Assembly (NCBI GenBank): GCA_000525675.1
Contig: CP002190.1
Coordinates: forward strand, 124,001-188,000
Direction of reading: 5' to 3'
DNA: 64,000 nt
DNA from: Bdellovibrio bacteriovorus W
GTDB taxonomy: Bacteria > Bdellovibrionota > Bdellovibrionia > Bdellovibrionales > Bdellovibrionaceae
Under the pieces are notes generated by a model. It was not told the DNA's origin. It did not search any database and saw only the letters and a list, made by a program, of their open reading frames with translations. Below, piece after piece: positions 43,891 through 52,204 of the stretch (position 1 is its first letter; each line of letters opens with the position of its first letter). Both the position numbers and the translations under genes were made by a program.

Positions 43891-44844
43891 ATGAAGCTTC
43901 TTATCAGCCTCTTATTTCTTATTCTTCCCCTATGGGCGGTGGCCCCCAATGATCTCTGTTCCAAAGAGATTCTGGATCAATTGCGCCGATCAGAACCGAG
44001 AGAGTTTTCTAAAATGCTCGAGGTCTGTCGTTATGCGGGTCAGTATCAGGAATCGGTTCTTCCAGATAAGGCTTTAAAAGAAGCTCGTTCAGCGCGTGGT
44101 GATGTTTATATTTACGATGAGTTTTTCGAAAGCCTGCACTCAGTGACGCGTCCGCAAGGCAAAAAGGCAGAGCTCTGTGAAGATTCGACTCAGAAATCAG
44201 GTGTTACTTATCCAACGATTTTTTTAGAAAAAACGGCGTCAGGGGATATTCCGCTTTCAGTCGTGGATGAAAAAGAACTCGATAAAATTTTTGCCGATAT
44301 TAAAAAAGAATCTAAATACGCCTTTGAATATTTAGAAGATGGCTGTTGGGCGCGAGCGCACCTTATCACGCAAGAGCTTGAAAAACGTGGAATTCGTGCG
44401 GGGAAAACATTTGCAGAAGGTTATCTAGTAGTCCCTACGGATAAGGCCATGAATGGATACGCTGTGCAGTGGTCTTACCACGTGGCTCCGCTAGTCGCTG
44501 TTCAGACGGAAAAAGGAATTGAAATGCGCATCTTAGATGCCTCGCTCTTTGATAAACCCGTTCCAGTGAAAGAGTGGACGGATAAGATGATGCCGTCAGA
44601 GGAAATCAAAGAAGACGTGATCATTTATAATACCGATCGATTTGTCTTAGACCCCCTTAGAGGGCGACCCGTCAGTGCTTTGAAGAGTGATCCTAGCAAT
44701 GGGCGCTGGCATATTGCAGAAACAGTTCTTGCTGAAAAAGACTTAGAGGAAAAGCGCAACGGTCTTGAAGAAAGAGAAATGTATCGCAAGCAAGCTCTTG
44801 AAAACTTAAAAATCCTTCAGCAAGAAGAGGCGGGGAATCTATGA
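43891..44844 (+). CDS. Predicted secreted protein glutaminase (protein deamidase)
   Basis: About 317 residues with a signal peptide (cut near AVA, residue 18). Residues about 110-235 match the protein-glutaminase fold: DGCWARAHLI with Cys152, WSYHVAPLV with His197, and RILDASLFDKPVPVKEW with Asp216. The Cys-His-Asp triad and the C-W/Y-A-R-A-H signature are those of the secreted Chryseobacterium enzyme that deamidates glutamine side chains in proteins. Residues about 20-110 could be a propeptide. A coiled C-terminal tail follows residue 285. AAGAAGG upstream lies inside the predicted promoter. It overlaps the next gene by 4 nt. Function is predicted, not shown. Confidence 0.7.
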   Translation: MKLLISLLFLILPLWAVAPNDLCSKEILDQLRRSEPREFSKMLEVCRYAGQYQESVLPDKALKEARSARGDVYIYDEFFESLHSVTRPQGKKAELCEDSTQKSGVTYPTIFLEKTASGDIPLSVVDEKELDKIFADIKKESKYAFEYLEDGCWARAHLITQELEKRGIRAGKTFAEGYLVVPTDKAMNGYAVQWSYHVAPLVAVQTEKGIEMRILDASLFDKPVPVKEWTDKMMPSEEIKEDVIIYNTDRFVLDPLRGRPVSALKSDPSNGRWHIAETVLAEKDLEEKRNGLEEREMYRKQALENLKILQQEEAGNL

Positions 44845-45149
44845 AGATTTTCATATTCAGTTTTTTGCTGATGAGTATATTTTTAGCCAACCCGACAAGG
44901 GCTGCTGAGGATTCTGCAAAGACAAAAATGATAAAAAATAAAACTGTGAGCTTTACCGATCAGGTCTTTAAAACTTATGAGGTGAAGGGAAAGTTTAAAG
45001 TGACCTTCCTCAGAAATCCCGCAGTCTATGAAGTGCGGGATAAAGGTCTTCAGAAGACTCTCAAAGAGAGTCAGTCCAAAAAATCAAAGCTTGTCATTGA
45101 AGCTAATCCCTTTGAACTGACCATCGAAAAAGCAAAACTTTTGAAGTGA
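44841..45149 (+). CDS. Small secreted protein paired with the glutaminase gene
   Basis: A 102-residue protein with a signal peptide (residues 1-22, cut near TRA-AED). The mature 80 residues are Lys-rich and probably beta-rich. No family recognised. The ATGA overlap with the upstream gene means translational coupling, so an inhibitor or partner role is plausible but unproven. Its stop touches the stop of the convergent rhlE gene. Confidence 0.7.
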   Translation: MKIFIFSFLLMSIFLANPTRAAEDSAKTKMIKNKTVSFTDQVFKTYEVKGKFKVTFLRNPAVYEVRDKGLQKTLKESQSKKSKLVIEANPFELTIEKAKLLK

Positions 45150-46484
45150 TTACTTCTTCTTTTGTTTGGGTGTGCTTTTCTTTTTTGGAGGAGGCGCGCC
45201 ACCTTTTGGCTTTTGCGAAGCCGAGCTAAACTTCTTGCGACCTGAACCGAACTGACGGTTGCGATCTTTGTTTTCTTTCTTCACTCCCTCAAGAAGAGCT
45301 TTGGCTTTTCCTGGCGACATGATCATAGCCTCTTCAACTGCCTTTGAGTGAAACGGCTGATCTTTAATAACTTCGACCTTTTGGCGTGAAGTTTTCTCGA
45401 TCGCGTAAATGAAAGACTTCTCTTCAGCGGTACTTAAAGAAATCGCCTGTCCTGCATTTCCAGCGCGCGCCGTGCGCCCAATGCGATGGATATAGGTTTC
45501 GGGGATGTGAGGAATATCGTAGTTGATTACGTGTGTGATCCCCTCGATATCAATTCCGCGAGCCGCAATATCAGTGGCAACTAGAACGCGCACTTTATCG
45601 GTTTTAAATTCCTCAAGGGCTCTTTGGCGAGAGTTCTGAGATTTATCTCCATGAATTCCCGCAGCACTGATACCAGCTTTAGTGAGTTTATCCACGATGC
45701 GATTCGCACCGTACTTCATCTGAACGAAAACAAGCACCTTGTATAAGGAATTGTCTTCAAGGAGATGCTTTAGAAGATCTAACTTCTTTTCTTTTTCTAC
45801 ATACATCACCACTTGGGATACTTTTTCAGCGGTTGTTGCTGGTGGAGTGACTTCAACACGTAGAGGATCATTTAAAATTCTGCCAGCTAGTTTGCTAATT
45901 TCTGGCGGCATGGTTGCTGAGAAAAATAAATTGTGACGCTTTTTTGGAAGCAGTGGTAAAATTCTTTGAACGTCTTCTAGAAAGCCCATATCAAGCATGC
46001 GATCTGCTTCGTCTAAAATAAAATGACGAACTTTATCAAGGCGAACAAATTTTTGTGTAAAGAGATCAATCAAGCGACCTGGTGTTGCGACTAGAATATC
46101 CACACCTGCTTGCAAAGCTTTTACTTGGGCGCCCTGACGAACACCACCGAAAATCACTGTAGATGTGATCTGTAAATGTTTTCCGTAGGCTTCGATATTT
46201 TCATGAACTTGGATCGCAAGTTCGCGAGTCGGCACAAGGATTAGAGCTTTAGGGCAGCGAGACTCAGGTCTTTGATAATGCTGCATAAGGTTTTGCAAAA
46301 GCGGCAGAGAAAATGCCGCAGTTTTGCCTGTTCCGGTTTGCGCGATACCTAAGAGGTCTCTGCCTTCAAGAAGTGCTGGAATAGCCGCTTCTTGAATCGG
46401 TGTTGGATGGATGTAGTTTGCTTCACGCAAAGCAAATTGAAGTGGAGCAACTAAAGGAAGATCTGTGAATTTAGTATTTGTCAT
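45150..46484 (-). CDS. rhlE: DEAD-box RNA helicase, RhlE type
   Basis: A 444-residue protein with all helicase motifs in order: Q motif (TPIQEAAIP), I (AQTGTGKTAAF), Ia (PTRELAIQ), II (DEAD in FILDEADRMLDMGF), III (FSAT), V (ATDIAARGIDIEG) and VI (HRIGRTARAG). The C-terminal tail is Lys/Gly/Pro-rich, typical of RNA-binding tails of RhlE. It unwinds RNA in ribosome assembly or RNA decay. It is monocistronic. Confidence 0.95.
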   Translation of the reverse strand: MTNTKFTDLPLVAPLQFALREANYIHPTPIQEAAIPALLEGRDLLGIAQTGTGKTAAFSLPLLQNLMQHYQRPESRCPKALILVPTRELAIQVHENIEAYGKHLQITSTVIFGGVRQGAQVKALQAGVDILVATPGRLIDLFTQKFVRLDKVRHFILDEADRMLDMGFLEDVQRILPLLPKKRHNLFFSATMPPEISKLAGRILNDPLRVEVTPPATTAEKVSQVVMYVEKEKKLDLLKHLLEDNSLYKVLVFVQMKYGANRIVDKLTKAGISAAGIHGDKSQNSRQRALEEFKTDKVRVLVATDIAARGIDIEGITHVINYDIPHIPETYIHRIGRTARAGNAGQAISLSTAEEKSFIYAIEKTSRQKVEVIKDQPFHSKAVEEAMIMSPGKAKALLEGVKKENKDRNRQFGSGRKKFSSASQKPKGGAPPPKKKSTPKQKKK

Positions 46485-46513
46485 CGGCCGTGATTACTAA
46501 CAGCCCGTCAACT

Positions 46514-47452
46514 TTAGCGCAAGGTGCTTTTCAGGGCGTTCTTTTTGATGAGCTTGCGCACAGCCCACTGAATGTCTTGATGATAGGAAAAAGTTTCAAT
46601 GGAGTCCTTCAAAGGAAGCCAGTCAACTCCGCGGTGATAGCCGGCGTCCTGAATCTCTTGGGGCGGTTTGAATTCTTCGCTCAGAAAGCCTAAGTAAAAG
46701 TAAGTTTTACAAAAGAAGTCCTCGTTATTCCAATGAAATGAATACTCGCGAACGAGTTCCGTTTGTCTATCAATCTGAATTTTATATCCAGTTTCTTCAA
46801 GGCATTCACGAACCGCGCACTCTTCGGGAGTTTCATCTTTGTCGATGGCTCCACCTGGAATGAAAAAGTATTTCCTTAGTGAGTGGGGATCTTCAGCGTG
46901 GAAGCCGAGAATTTTTTGGTCATGAATCACTACAACAGAGGCGCGCTCTCGATAGGTCATTTTACTTTTATCGGTTTTCTTTTGATTGCGTTGCTCTTGG
47001 AAAAATTTTTTTAGTAAGGTCTCTGCCTCTAGCGCCATCACTCCTGAAGTGACTTCGCATTGATGATTGAGTTGCGAGTTTTGTAAAATATTGACGACAG
47101 ACCCAGCGCCTCCACCTTTAGGGTCGTGAGCTCCGAAGACGACTCTTTGCAGGCGAGATTGTTGAATAGCGCCGGCGCACATTGGGCAAGGCTCTAAGGT
47201 GACATAGAGAGTGCAGTCCGGAAGTCTCCAAGATTGGCGTTTTTGCGAGGCGCGGTAAAGAGCCAGGAGTTCGGCGTGGCCGAGGGGGCTTTGTTTTCTT
47301 TCTCGATTATTAATAGCTTTTGCTAAAAGCCCTTCCGGGCCAACAACAAGGGCTGCCACGGGAACTTCGCCGTTATGGGCGGCTTTTTGGGCATAGCTGA
47401 GGGCTTTTTTCATCCAATAGCGATCTTGTTCGTTTTGGCTACCTTGAGACAA
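46514..47452 (-). CDS. Fusion of tRNA adenosine deaminase (TadA) and NUDIX hydrolase
   Basis: A 312-residue protein. Residues about 10-155 are TadA: MKKALSYAQKAAHNGEVPV, HAELLAL (zinc His and catalytic Glu) and EPCPMCAGAI (zinc Cys pair). Residues about 170-310 are a NUDIX domain with the complete box GGAIDKDE...REcLEETGY (G-x5-E-x7-RE-x2-EE-x-G). TadA deaminates A34 to inosine in tRNA-Arg(ACG). TadA is normally about 150-170 residues alone. Start TTG at 47452 with AAGGAAG upstream; ATG at 47413 is possible. Confidence 0.9.
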   Translation of the reverse strand: MSQGSQNEQDRYWMKKALSYAQKAAHNGEVPVAALVVGPEGLLAKAINNRERKQSPLGHAELLALYRASQKRQSWRLPDCTLYVTLEPCPMCAGAIQQSRLQRVVFGAHDPKGGGAGSVVNILQNSQLNHQCEVTSGVMALEAETLLKKFFQEQRNQKKTDKSKMTYRERASVVVIHDQKILGFHAEDPHSLRKYFFIPGGAIDKDETPEECAVRECLEETGYKIQIDRQTELVREYSFHWNNEDFFCKTYFYLGFLSEEFKPPQEIQDAGYHRGVDWLPLKDSIETFSYHQDIQWAVRKLIKKNALKSTLR

Positions 47453-47479
47453 TCGAGAGGCTTCCTTCTATTTTGGGCG

Positions 47480-47609
47480 TTGGTGACTTTGTCGGTAGCT
47501 TTATAATGGCTTTAAACCCCCGACAAAAGAAGGGAAATTGGAAACTCTACACTTTATACCCTGCATCAATAGCTGGTTCCTTGCCCCTTTTTTGCGCTTT
47601 TGCTATACA
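47480..47609 (+). promoter_or_regulatory. Tandem sigma-70 promoters of rpsU
   Basis: P1: TTGGTG (47480-47485), 16 bp, TATAAT (47502-47507). P2: TTGCCC (47581-47586), 17 bp, TATACA (47604-47609). P2 would start about 35 nt before the GTG of rpsU. Both are motif matches. Confidence 0.6.
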
Positions 47610-47648
47610 CTTTCTTTCTTATTCCACACAGAAGGGAAGGTGATACTC

Positions 47649-47849
47649 GTGGCATTAGTTAAGATTAAAGACGGTGAGTCTTTTGAATCTGCTTTCAGAA
47701 AATTCAAGAAATCTTGCGAAAAAGCAGGAATCCTTTCTGAAGTTAAAAAGCGTGAGCACTTCGAAAAGCCTTCTATCAGCAAAAAGAAGAAATCTGCAGC
47801 TGCTCGTAAGCGCGCTGTTAAGAAATCTAAAAAAGGTTGGAACGATTAA
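47649..47849 (+). CDS. rpsU: 30S ribosomal protein S21
   Basis: A 66-residue basic protein with the S21 signature [20 protein letters not shown] and a Lys/Arg-rich tail. It joins the 30S subunit near the anti-SD region. The GTG start at 47649 fits the family N-terminus and is preceded by GGGAAGG; the longer frame from 47538 overlaps the promoter. It is the first gene of the classic rpsU-dnaG-rpoD cluster. Confidence 0.95.
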   Translation: MALVKIKDGESFESAFRKFKKSCEKAGILSEVKKREHFEKPSISKKKKSAAARKRAVKKSKKGWND

Positions 47850-47877
47850 TTTCTGACTGACAGAATTTAGTTTTCAT

Positions 47878-47907
47878 CAGAGGCGACTTTCAAGTCGCCT
47901 CTGTTCT
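47878..47907 (+). terminator. Strong hairpin between rpsU and yqeY
   Basis: CAGAGGCGACTT (47878-47889) pairs perfectly with AAGTCGCCTCTG (47892-47903), followed by TTCT. The stem is very stable but the T run is short, so it may let part of transcription continue into yqeY-dnaG-rpoD, as the attenuator in the E. coli operon does. Confidence 0.65.
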
Positions 47908-47940
47908 ATCCGGAAAATATAGAAAAACTTTGGGGGTTTT

Positions 47941-48387
47941 ATGGATATCCAACAACAACTCACTGCTGATGTAAAAGCAGCTATGATCGCAAAAGATTCT
48001 CTAAAACTAGGAGCATTAAGAATGCTTCAAGCGGCGATCAAAAACCGTGAAATCGAACTTCGCCCCAACGCAATTACACCTGATGATGTATTGGCGATCG
48101 TTAAAAAATTAGCAAAGCAACGTAAAGAGTCCATCGAGCAATTTCAACAAGCCGGTCGTCAAGACTTGGTCGATCAAGAGTCTGCTGAATTAAAAGTTTT
48201 AGAAGTTTATTTGCCTGCGCAAATGGGTCGCGAGCAAGTTGAGGCTTTGGTAACAGAGTCGATTGCAAGCCTGGGTGCGAAGTCTGTAAAAGACATGGGC
48301 GCTGTGATGAAAGATGTCATCGCAAAGGCCAACGGTGCTGCTGACAATAAACTTGTAAGCGAAATCATCAAATCTAAACTCGTGTAG
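47941..48387 (+). CDS. yqeY: YqeY/GatB-domain protein
   Basis: A 148-residue protein of normal YqeY length. It has the family sequence LKLGALRMLQAAIKNREIELR and VLAIVKKLAKQRKESIEQF, and the C-terminal tRNA-binding-like domain related to GatB. It is often found between rpsU and dnaG. Role probably in tRNA or amidotransferase function; not established. GGGGG RBS. Confidence 0.9.
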   Translation: MDIQQQLTADVKAAMIAKDSLKLGALRMLQAAIKNREIELRPNAITPDDVLAIVKKLAKQRKESIEQFQQAGRQDLVDQESAELKVLEVYLPAQMGREQVEALVTESIASLGAKSVKDMGAVMKDVIAKANGAADNKLVSEIIKSKLV

Positions 48388-48434
48388 GAAAAGGGACCTA
48401 GTGCCTCTTTCCTACCCAAATGGTTGGAAGGTGC

Positions 48435-50303
48435 ATGAGATTCAATCAAGAATTTATTGAAAGAGTCTCCGAGGCGAATAATCTCGTAGACATTATCTCT
48501 CAATATACTCAATTAAAACCCGCAGGTCGTGGCCTGATGGGGCGTTGTCCTTTTCCCGATCACGTGGAGAAGACGCCTTCTTTTTCTGTTTCTGAGTTAA
48601 AGCAGGTTTATCACTGCTTCGGCTGTCATAAGAGCGGCAACGTATTTTCATTTTTAAGAGACTACCAAGGGATGAACTTCCCTGAGGCCATTGAATATCT
48701 GGCTACAAGAGCCAGTATTGCGTTGCCGGAGCCCGAAGCTCAAGATCCAGAGGCTGATCGCGCGGCGGAGTTCCGTCGCCAGTTGATGCGAGCTAATAAA
48801 CTGGCATCTGAATTTTATATTCAAGCACTTAAAACTGTTTCTCATGATCATCCTGTCAAAAAGTACATCGCTTCGCGCGGACTTTCTGCAGAGGTGATTG
48901 AAGCCTTTGGGATTGGCTACGCCGACGCTGAGTGGGACAGCTTGGAAAAGCACCTACTGGCACATAAAATTCCTGTGGCTGTGGCTGAAGAGGCGCGCCT
49001 GATCAAGGCTCGGACGAATAAATCTGGCCACTTTGATCTGTTCAGAGATCGGTTGATGTTCCCAATTCACTCCCCAATGGGAGAAGCCATCGCATTTGGT
49101 GGTAGATACCTTGAGAAAAAAGAAAATGAGCCGAAGTATTTAAACTCCCCAGAGACGCCAGTGTTTGTGAAGGGGAGGATTATGTACGGCCTCACGCAAA
49201 CAGCTCGTTATATCCGCAGTGAAGACTCTGCCTTGATTGTGGAAGGGTATATGGATCTTGTTTCTCTGTTCCAAGTCGGTATCCGCAACGTGGTTGCGAG
49301 CATGGGAACGGCATTAACGCCGGATCATGGCCGTCTTTTGAAACGCATGACTAAAAACGTCGTAGCGCTTTTTGATGGAGATGCGGCGGGAATGGAAGCC
49401 GCAGAGCGCAGCTTGGCGATCTTGTTGGCTTCCGATCTTTATCCAAAGGGTCTGACTCTTCCTAACGGGATGGACCCAGATGATTACGTGAAGAAATACG
49501 GTGCAGAAGCTCTGAAAATTGAAATTGAGCGAGCCCCAGATCTCTTTGTTTTAATTTTGAATCGCTGGATGGAGAATTACCGTGGAGATGCCTCGGAAAA
49601 GGTTCAGTTGGCTGATAAGTTAAAACCTCTGTTCCAAGTCGTGCCAGATCAGCGTTTGCGCGATTTATACCTGGCTGAGGCTGCTCAGAAGATGAGTGTG
49701 ACCTTGCCGTGGTTGCGTCAAGCTGTCGGAATACAGAGTAGCGGATATGTTTATAATCAAAACCGTCCTCAGATGACTCGCACGCTTCCGGCTCAGTCGG
49801 CTCCGTCTTCGGCAAAACCTGTCGAGAAAACGGCCGAAGGTTCATCGGTGGAGATGGCTAAGATCAGTCTAAAAGCGGCATCGAAGGCCGAAATTTTGTT
49901 AATGGGATTGGTCCTCAAAAGTCGTGCCAACTTTGACCATTTTGAGAGGGAAAACATACTTTCAAGTGTGAGTCATGAAGGGGTGCTGAAGATCCTTCAA
50001 AAGGCGACGGATGTATATAGACAAGATCTTAATAAGTTTGATAAGTTAACGAGTCTTCTAGTTTCTTACGTTGACCACCCAGAGTACTTATTCCAGAAGG
50101 AATTACAGTCAGAGACAAATGCGGGGTTCGACGAAGAATCTGAGATGAAACTACTGCGTGATTGCTTTAAGCGCGTAAAAGAGAATTTCCTAAGAGACCA
50201 AGCAAAAAAATTAGCAAGAGATCTGAAGTCAGAACCTAGTTCTGAAAAGTTGGAACAGATTATGAATATTCAAAGAAGTAGAATTTCTTTGAATAAAGGG
50301 TAA
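48435..50303 (+). CDS. dnaG: DNA primase
   Basis: About 622 residues. The N-terminal CHC2 zinc domain (GRCPFPDHVEKTPSF and YHCFGCHKSGNVFSF), the Toprim RNA polymerase domain (FGGRYLE, then IVEGYMDLVSL and LFDGDAAGMEAAERS) and a C-terminal helicase-interaction domain are all present. The zinc ligands are C-x2-D-H...C-x2-C, as usual. The ATG at 48435 follows GGAAGG; the frame extends to 48420. It lies 13 nt upstream of rpoD. Confidence 0.96.
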   Translation: MRFNQEFIERVSEANNLVDIISQYTQLKPAGRGLMGRCPFPDHVEKTPSFSVSELKQVYHCFGCHKSGNVFSFLRDYQGMNFPEAIEYLATRASIALPEPEAQDPEADRAAEFRRQLMRANKLASEFYIQALKTVSHDHPVKKYIASRGLSAEVIEAFGIGYADAEWDSLEKHLLAHKIPVAVAEEARLIKARTNKSGHFDLFRDRLMFPIHSPMGEAIAFGGRYLEKKENEPKYLNSPETPVFVKGRIMYGLTQTARYIRSEDSALIVEGYMDLVSLFQVGIRNVVASMGTALTPDHGRLLKRMTKNVVALFDGDAAGMEAAERSLAILLASDLYPKGLTLPNGMDPDDYVKKYGAEALKIEIERAPDLFVLILNRWMENYRGDASEKVQLADKLKPLFQVVPDQRLRDLYLAEAAQKMSVTLPWLRQAVGIQSSGYVYNQNRPQMTRTLPAQSAPSSAKPVEKTAEGSSVEMAKISLKAASKAEILLMGLVLKSRANFDHFERENILSSVSHEGVLKILQKATDVYRQDLNKFDKLTSLLVSYVDHPEYLFQKELQSETNAGFDEESEMKLLRDCFKRVKENFLRDQAKKLARDLKSEPSSEKLEQIMNIQRSRISLNKG

Positions 50304-50315
50304 CAGGCGGTGTTG

Positions 50316-52148
50316 ATGAAACAAAACCTTCCAAATAAGCAAGAAAAAGAGCCAACAAAGGTTCTTACTTTGCAGGAACAAGAAGCGTTAATTAAAGAAG
50401 AAATTCAACGCTTTCTGAAGCTTGCAAAGGAAAAAGGTGCGTTGACTATTGAAGAGATCAACGAACTCCTTCCACCTGAAATTATCGCCCCTTCTGTACT
50501 AGATGCATTCATGCACGGCCTAGAGGTCGGTGGTGTAGTAATTTCAGACTTGTCTGAAAGTTCGAAAGAAGAAGACGGTGAAGGTTCCTTCCTAGAAAGT
50601 CCAGATTCTGATGATGAAGAAGTGGACGAAGAAGAAAAAGCTGAAAGTGAAGACGTTAAGGGTAATGACCCAGTTCGTTTATATCTTCGTAAAATGGGAA
50701 GCGTATCTCTTCTAACTCGTGAGGGTGAAGTTGAGATTGCTCGTCGTATTGAAAAAGGGGAGCGTGAAATCGTTCGTGCGATTTTATTATCACCTCTTGG
50801 AACATACGAAATCATTCAGTTAGGTAAATACCTTGATGAGGGTCGTATTAAAGTTAAGGCGATCTTCCGTGGTCTTGAGGATGAAGATACTCAGTACGAC
50901 GAAAAGGAATACATTGATAAGATTCATGAACTTATCGGTAAAGTAACTGAATACCAAAAAAGTGCTGAGAAGTTTTTCATCACTCTTCGTCAAGAAGAGA
51001 ACAACACTCCTGCGCGCCAAGAGGCGATGAAGCAGTTGTTGGCCTTGAACGAAGGTTTGATGGCTAACTTTGAGTCTGTGAACTTCAACCGTAAGACGAT
51101 CAATCGTATCGTGATCAAGTTTAAGAACTTGGTAAGCCGTATTGCAACTCTACGTCGTCGTATTAAAGACGGTGTTGAGAGAACGTTCTCTAAAGACGTT
51201 CAAGCAATGACGGAGCGTATGAAGCTCATTGATGGAAACGAAAAAGAATTAATCAAAATGACTCGCGACACAGGTTTGAACTATCAGAAGTTCAGATCTT
51301 ATGTGATGCAAGCGCAGATTGCTGAAAAGCGTTTAACTCGTTTGGATTCAGAAACTGAAATGAATCACACGTGGGTTAAAGAAACTTACACAGCAATTTG
51401 GAAAGGTGAGCGTGAGGCCGATGCTGCGAAATCAGAATTGGTTGAAGCGAACTTACGTCTTGTGGTTTCTATCGCTAAAAAATACACAAACCGTGGTCTT
51501 CAGTTCTTGGATCTGATTCAAGAAGGAAACATCGGTTTGATGAAAGCCGTTGATAAGTTCGAATACCGCAGAGGTTATAAGTTCTCTACTTATGCTACTT
51601 GGTGGATTCGTCAGGCGATCACTCGTGCGATTGCGGATCAGGCGCGTACAATTCGTATCCCTGTTCACATGATCGAGACGATCAATAAGCTTGTTCGTAC
51701 ATCTCGTTATCTTATTCAGGAGCTTGGCCGTGAGCCAACCCCAGAAGAGATCGCAGAGAAGATGGACATGCCAGTTGATAAAGTTCGCAAGGTTCTTAAA
51801 ATTGCCAAAGAGCCAATCTCTTTAGAAACTCCAGTGGGTGAAGAAGAAGATTCACACTTAGGTGATTTTATTGAAGACAAAAAGGTGATCAACCCTGCAG
51901 AGGCGATTGTGAACCTGAACTTGGCTGAGCAAACTCGCCGTGTTCTTTCGACACTGACTCCGCGTGAAGAAAAAGTTCTTCGTATGCGTTTCGGTATCGG
52001 GGAAGAGTCTGACCATACTTTGGAAGAAGTGGGACAAGACTTTAACGTAACACGTGAGCGTATTCGTCAGATTGAAGCAAAAGCGTTACGCAAGCTTCGT
52101 CACCCATCTCGCAGCAACAAACTAAAATCATTTGTTGATGGCCAATAG
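50316..52148 (+). CDS. rpoD: Primary sigma factor RpoD (sigma-70)
   Basis: About 610 residues. Region 1.1 is followed by an acidic stretch (about 75-110), region 1.2 ([20 protein letters not shown]), a non-conserved region (about 150-340), region 2 ([34 protein letters not shown]), region 3 ([11 protein letters not shown]) and region 4 ([20 protein letters not shown]). It directs housekeeping transcription. The ATG at 50316 follows AGGCGG; a GTG two codons earlier is an alternative. Confidence 0.97.
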   Translation: MKQNLPNKQEKEPTKVLTLQEQEALIKEEIQRFLKLAKEKGALTIEEINELLPPEIIAPSVLDAFMHGLEVGGVVISDLSESSKEEDGEGSFLESPDSDDEEVDEEEKAESEDVKGNDPVRLYLRKMGSVSLLTREGEVEIARRIEKGEREIVRAILLSPLGTYEIIQLGKYLDEGRIKVKAIFRGLEDEDTQYDEKEYIDKIHELIGKVTEYQKSAEKFFITLRQEENNTPARQEAMKQLLALNEGLMANFESVNFNRKTINRIVIKFKNLVSRIATLRRRIKDGVERTFSKDVQAMTERMKLIDGNEKELIKMTRDTGLNYQKFRSYVMQAQIAEKRLTRLDSETEMNHTWVKETYTAIWKGEREADAAKSELVEANLRLVVSIAKKYTNRGLQFLDLIQEGNIGLMKAVDKFEYRRGYKFSTYATWWIRQAITRAIADQARTIRIPVHMIETINKLVRTSRYLIQELGREPTPEEIAEKMDMPVDKVRKVLKIAKEPISLETPVGEEEDSHLGDFIEDKKVINPAEAIVNLNLAEQTRRVLSTLTPREEKVLRMRFGIGEESDHTLEEVGQDFNVTRERIRQIEAKALRKLRHPSRSNKLKSFVDGQ

Positions 52149-52174
52149 AGATAAATAAAGTTCTAAATTAAAAA

Positions 52175-52204
52175 GGGAGGTTGATAAGACCTCCCTTTTT
52201 TTAT
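52175..52204. terminator. Bidirectional terminator after rpoD
   Basis: GGGAGGT (52175-52181), loop, ACCTCCC (52189-52195), followed by eight or more T and preceded by A. The T run runs into the stop codon of the convergent gene. Confidence 0.85.
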
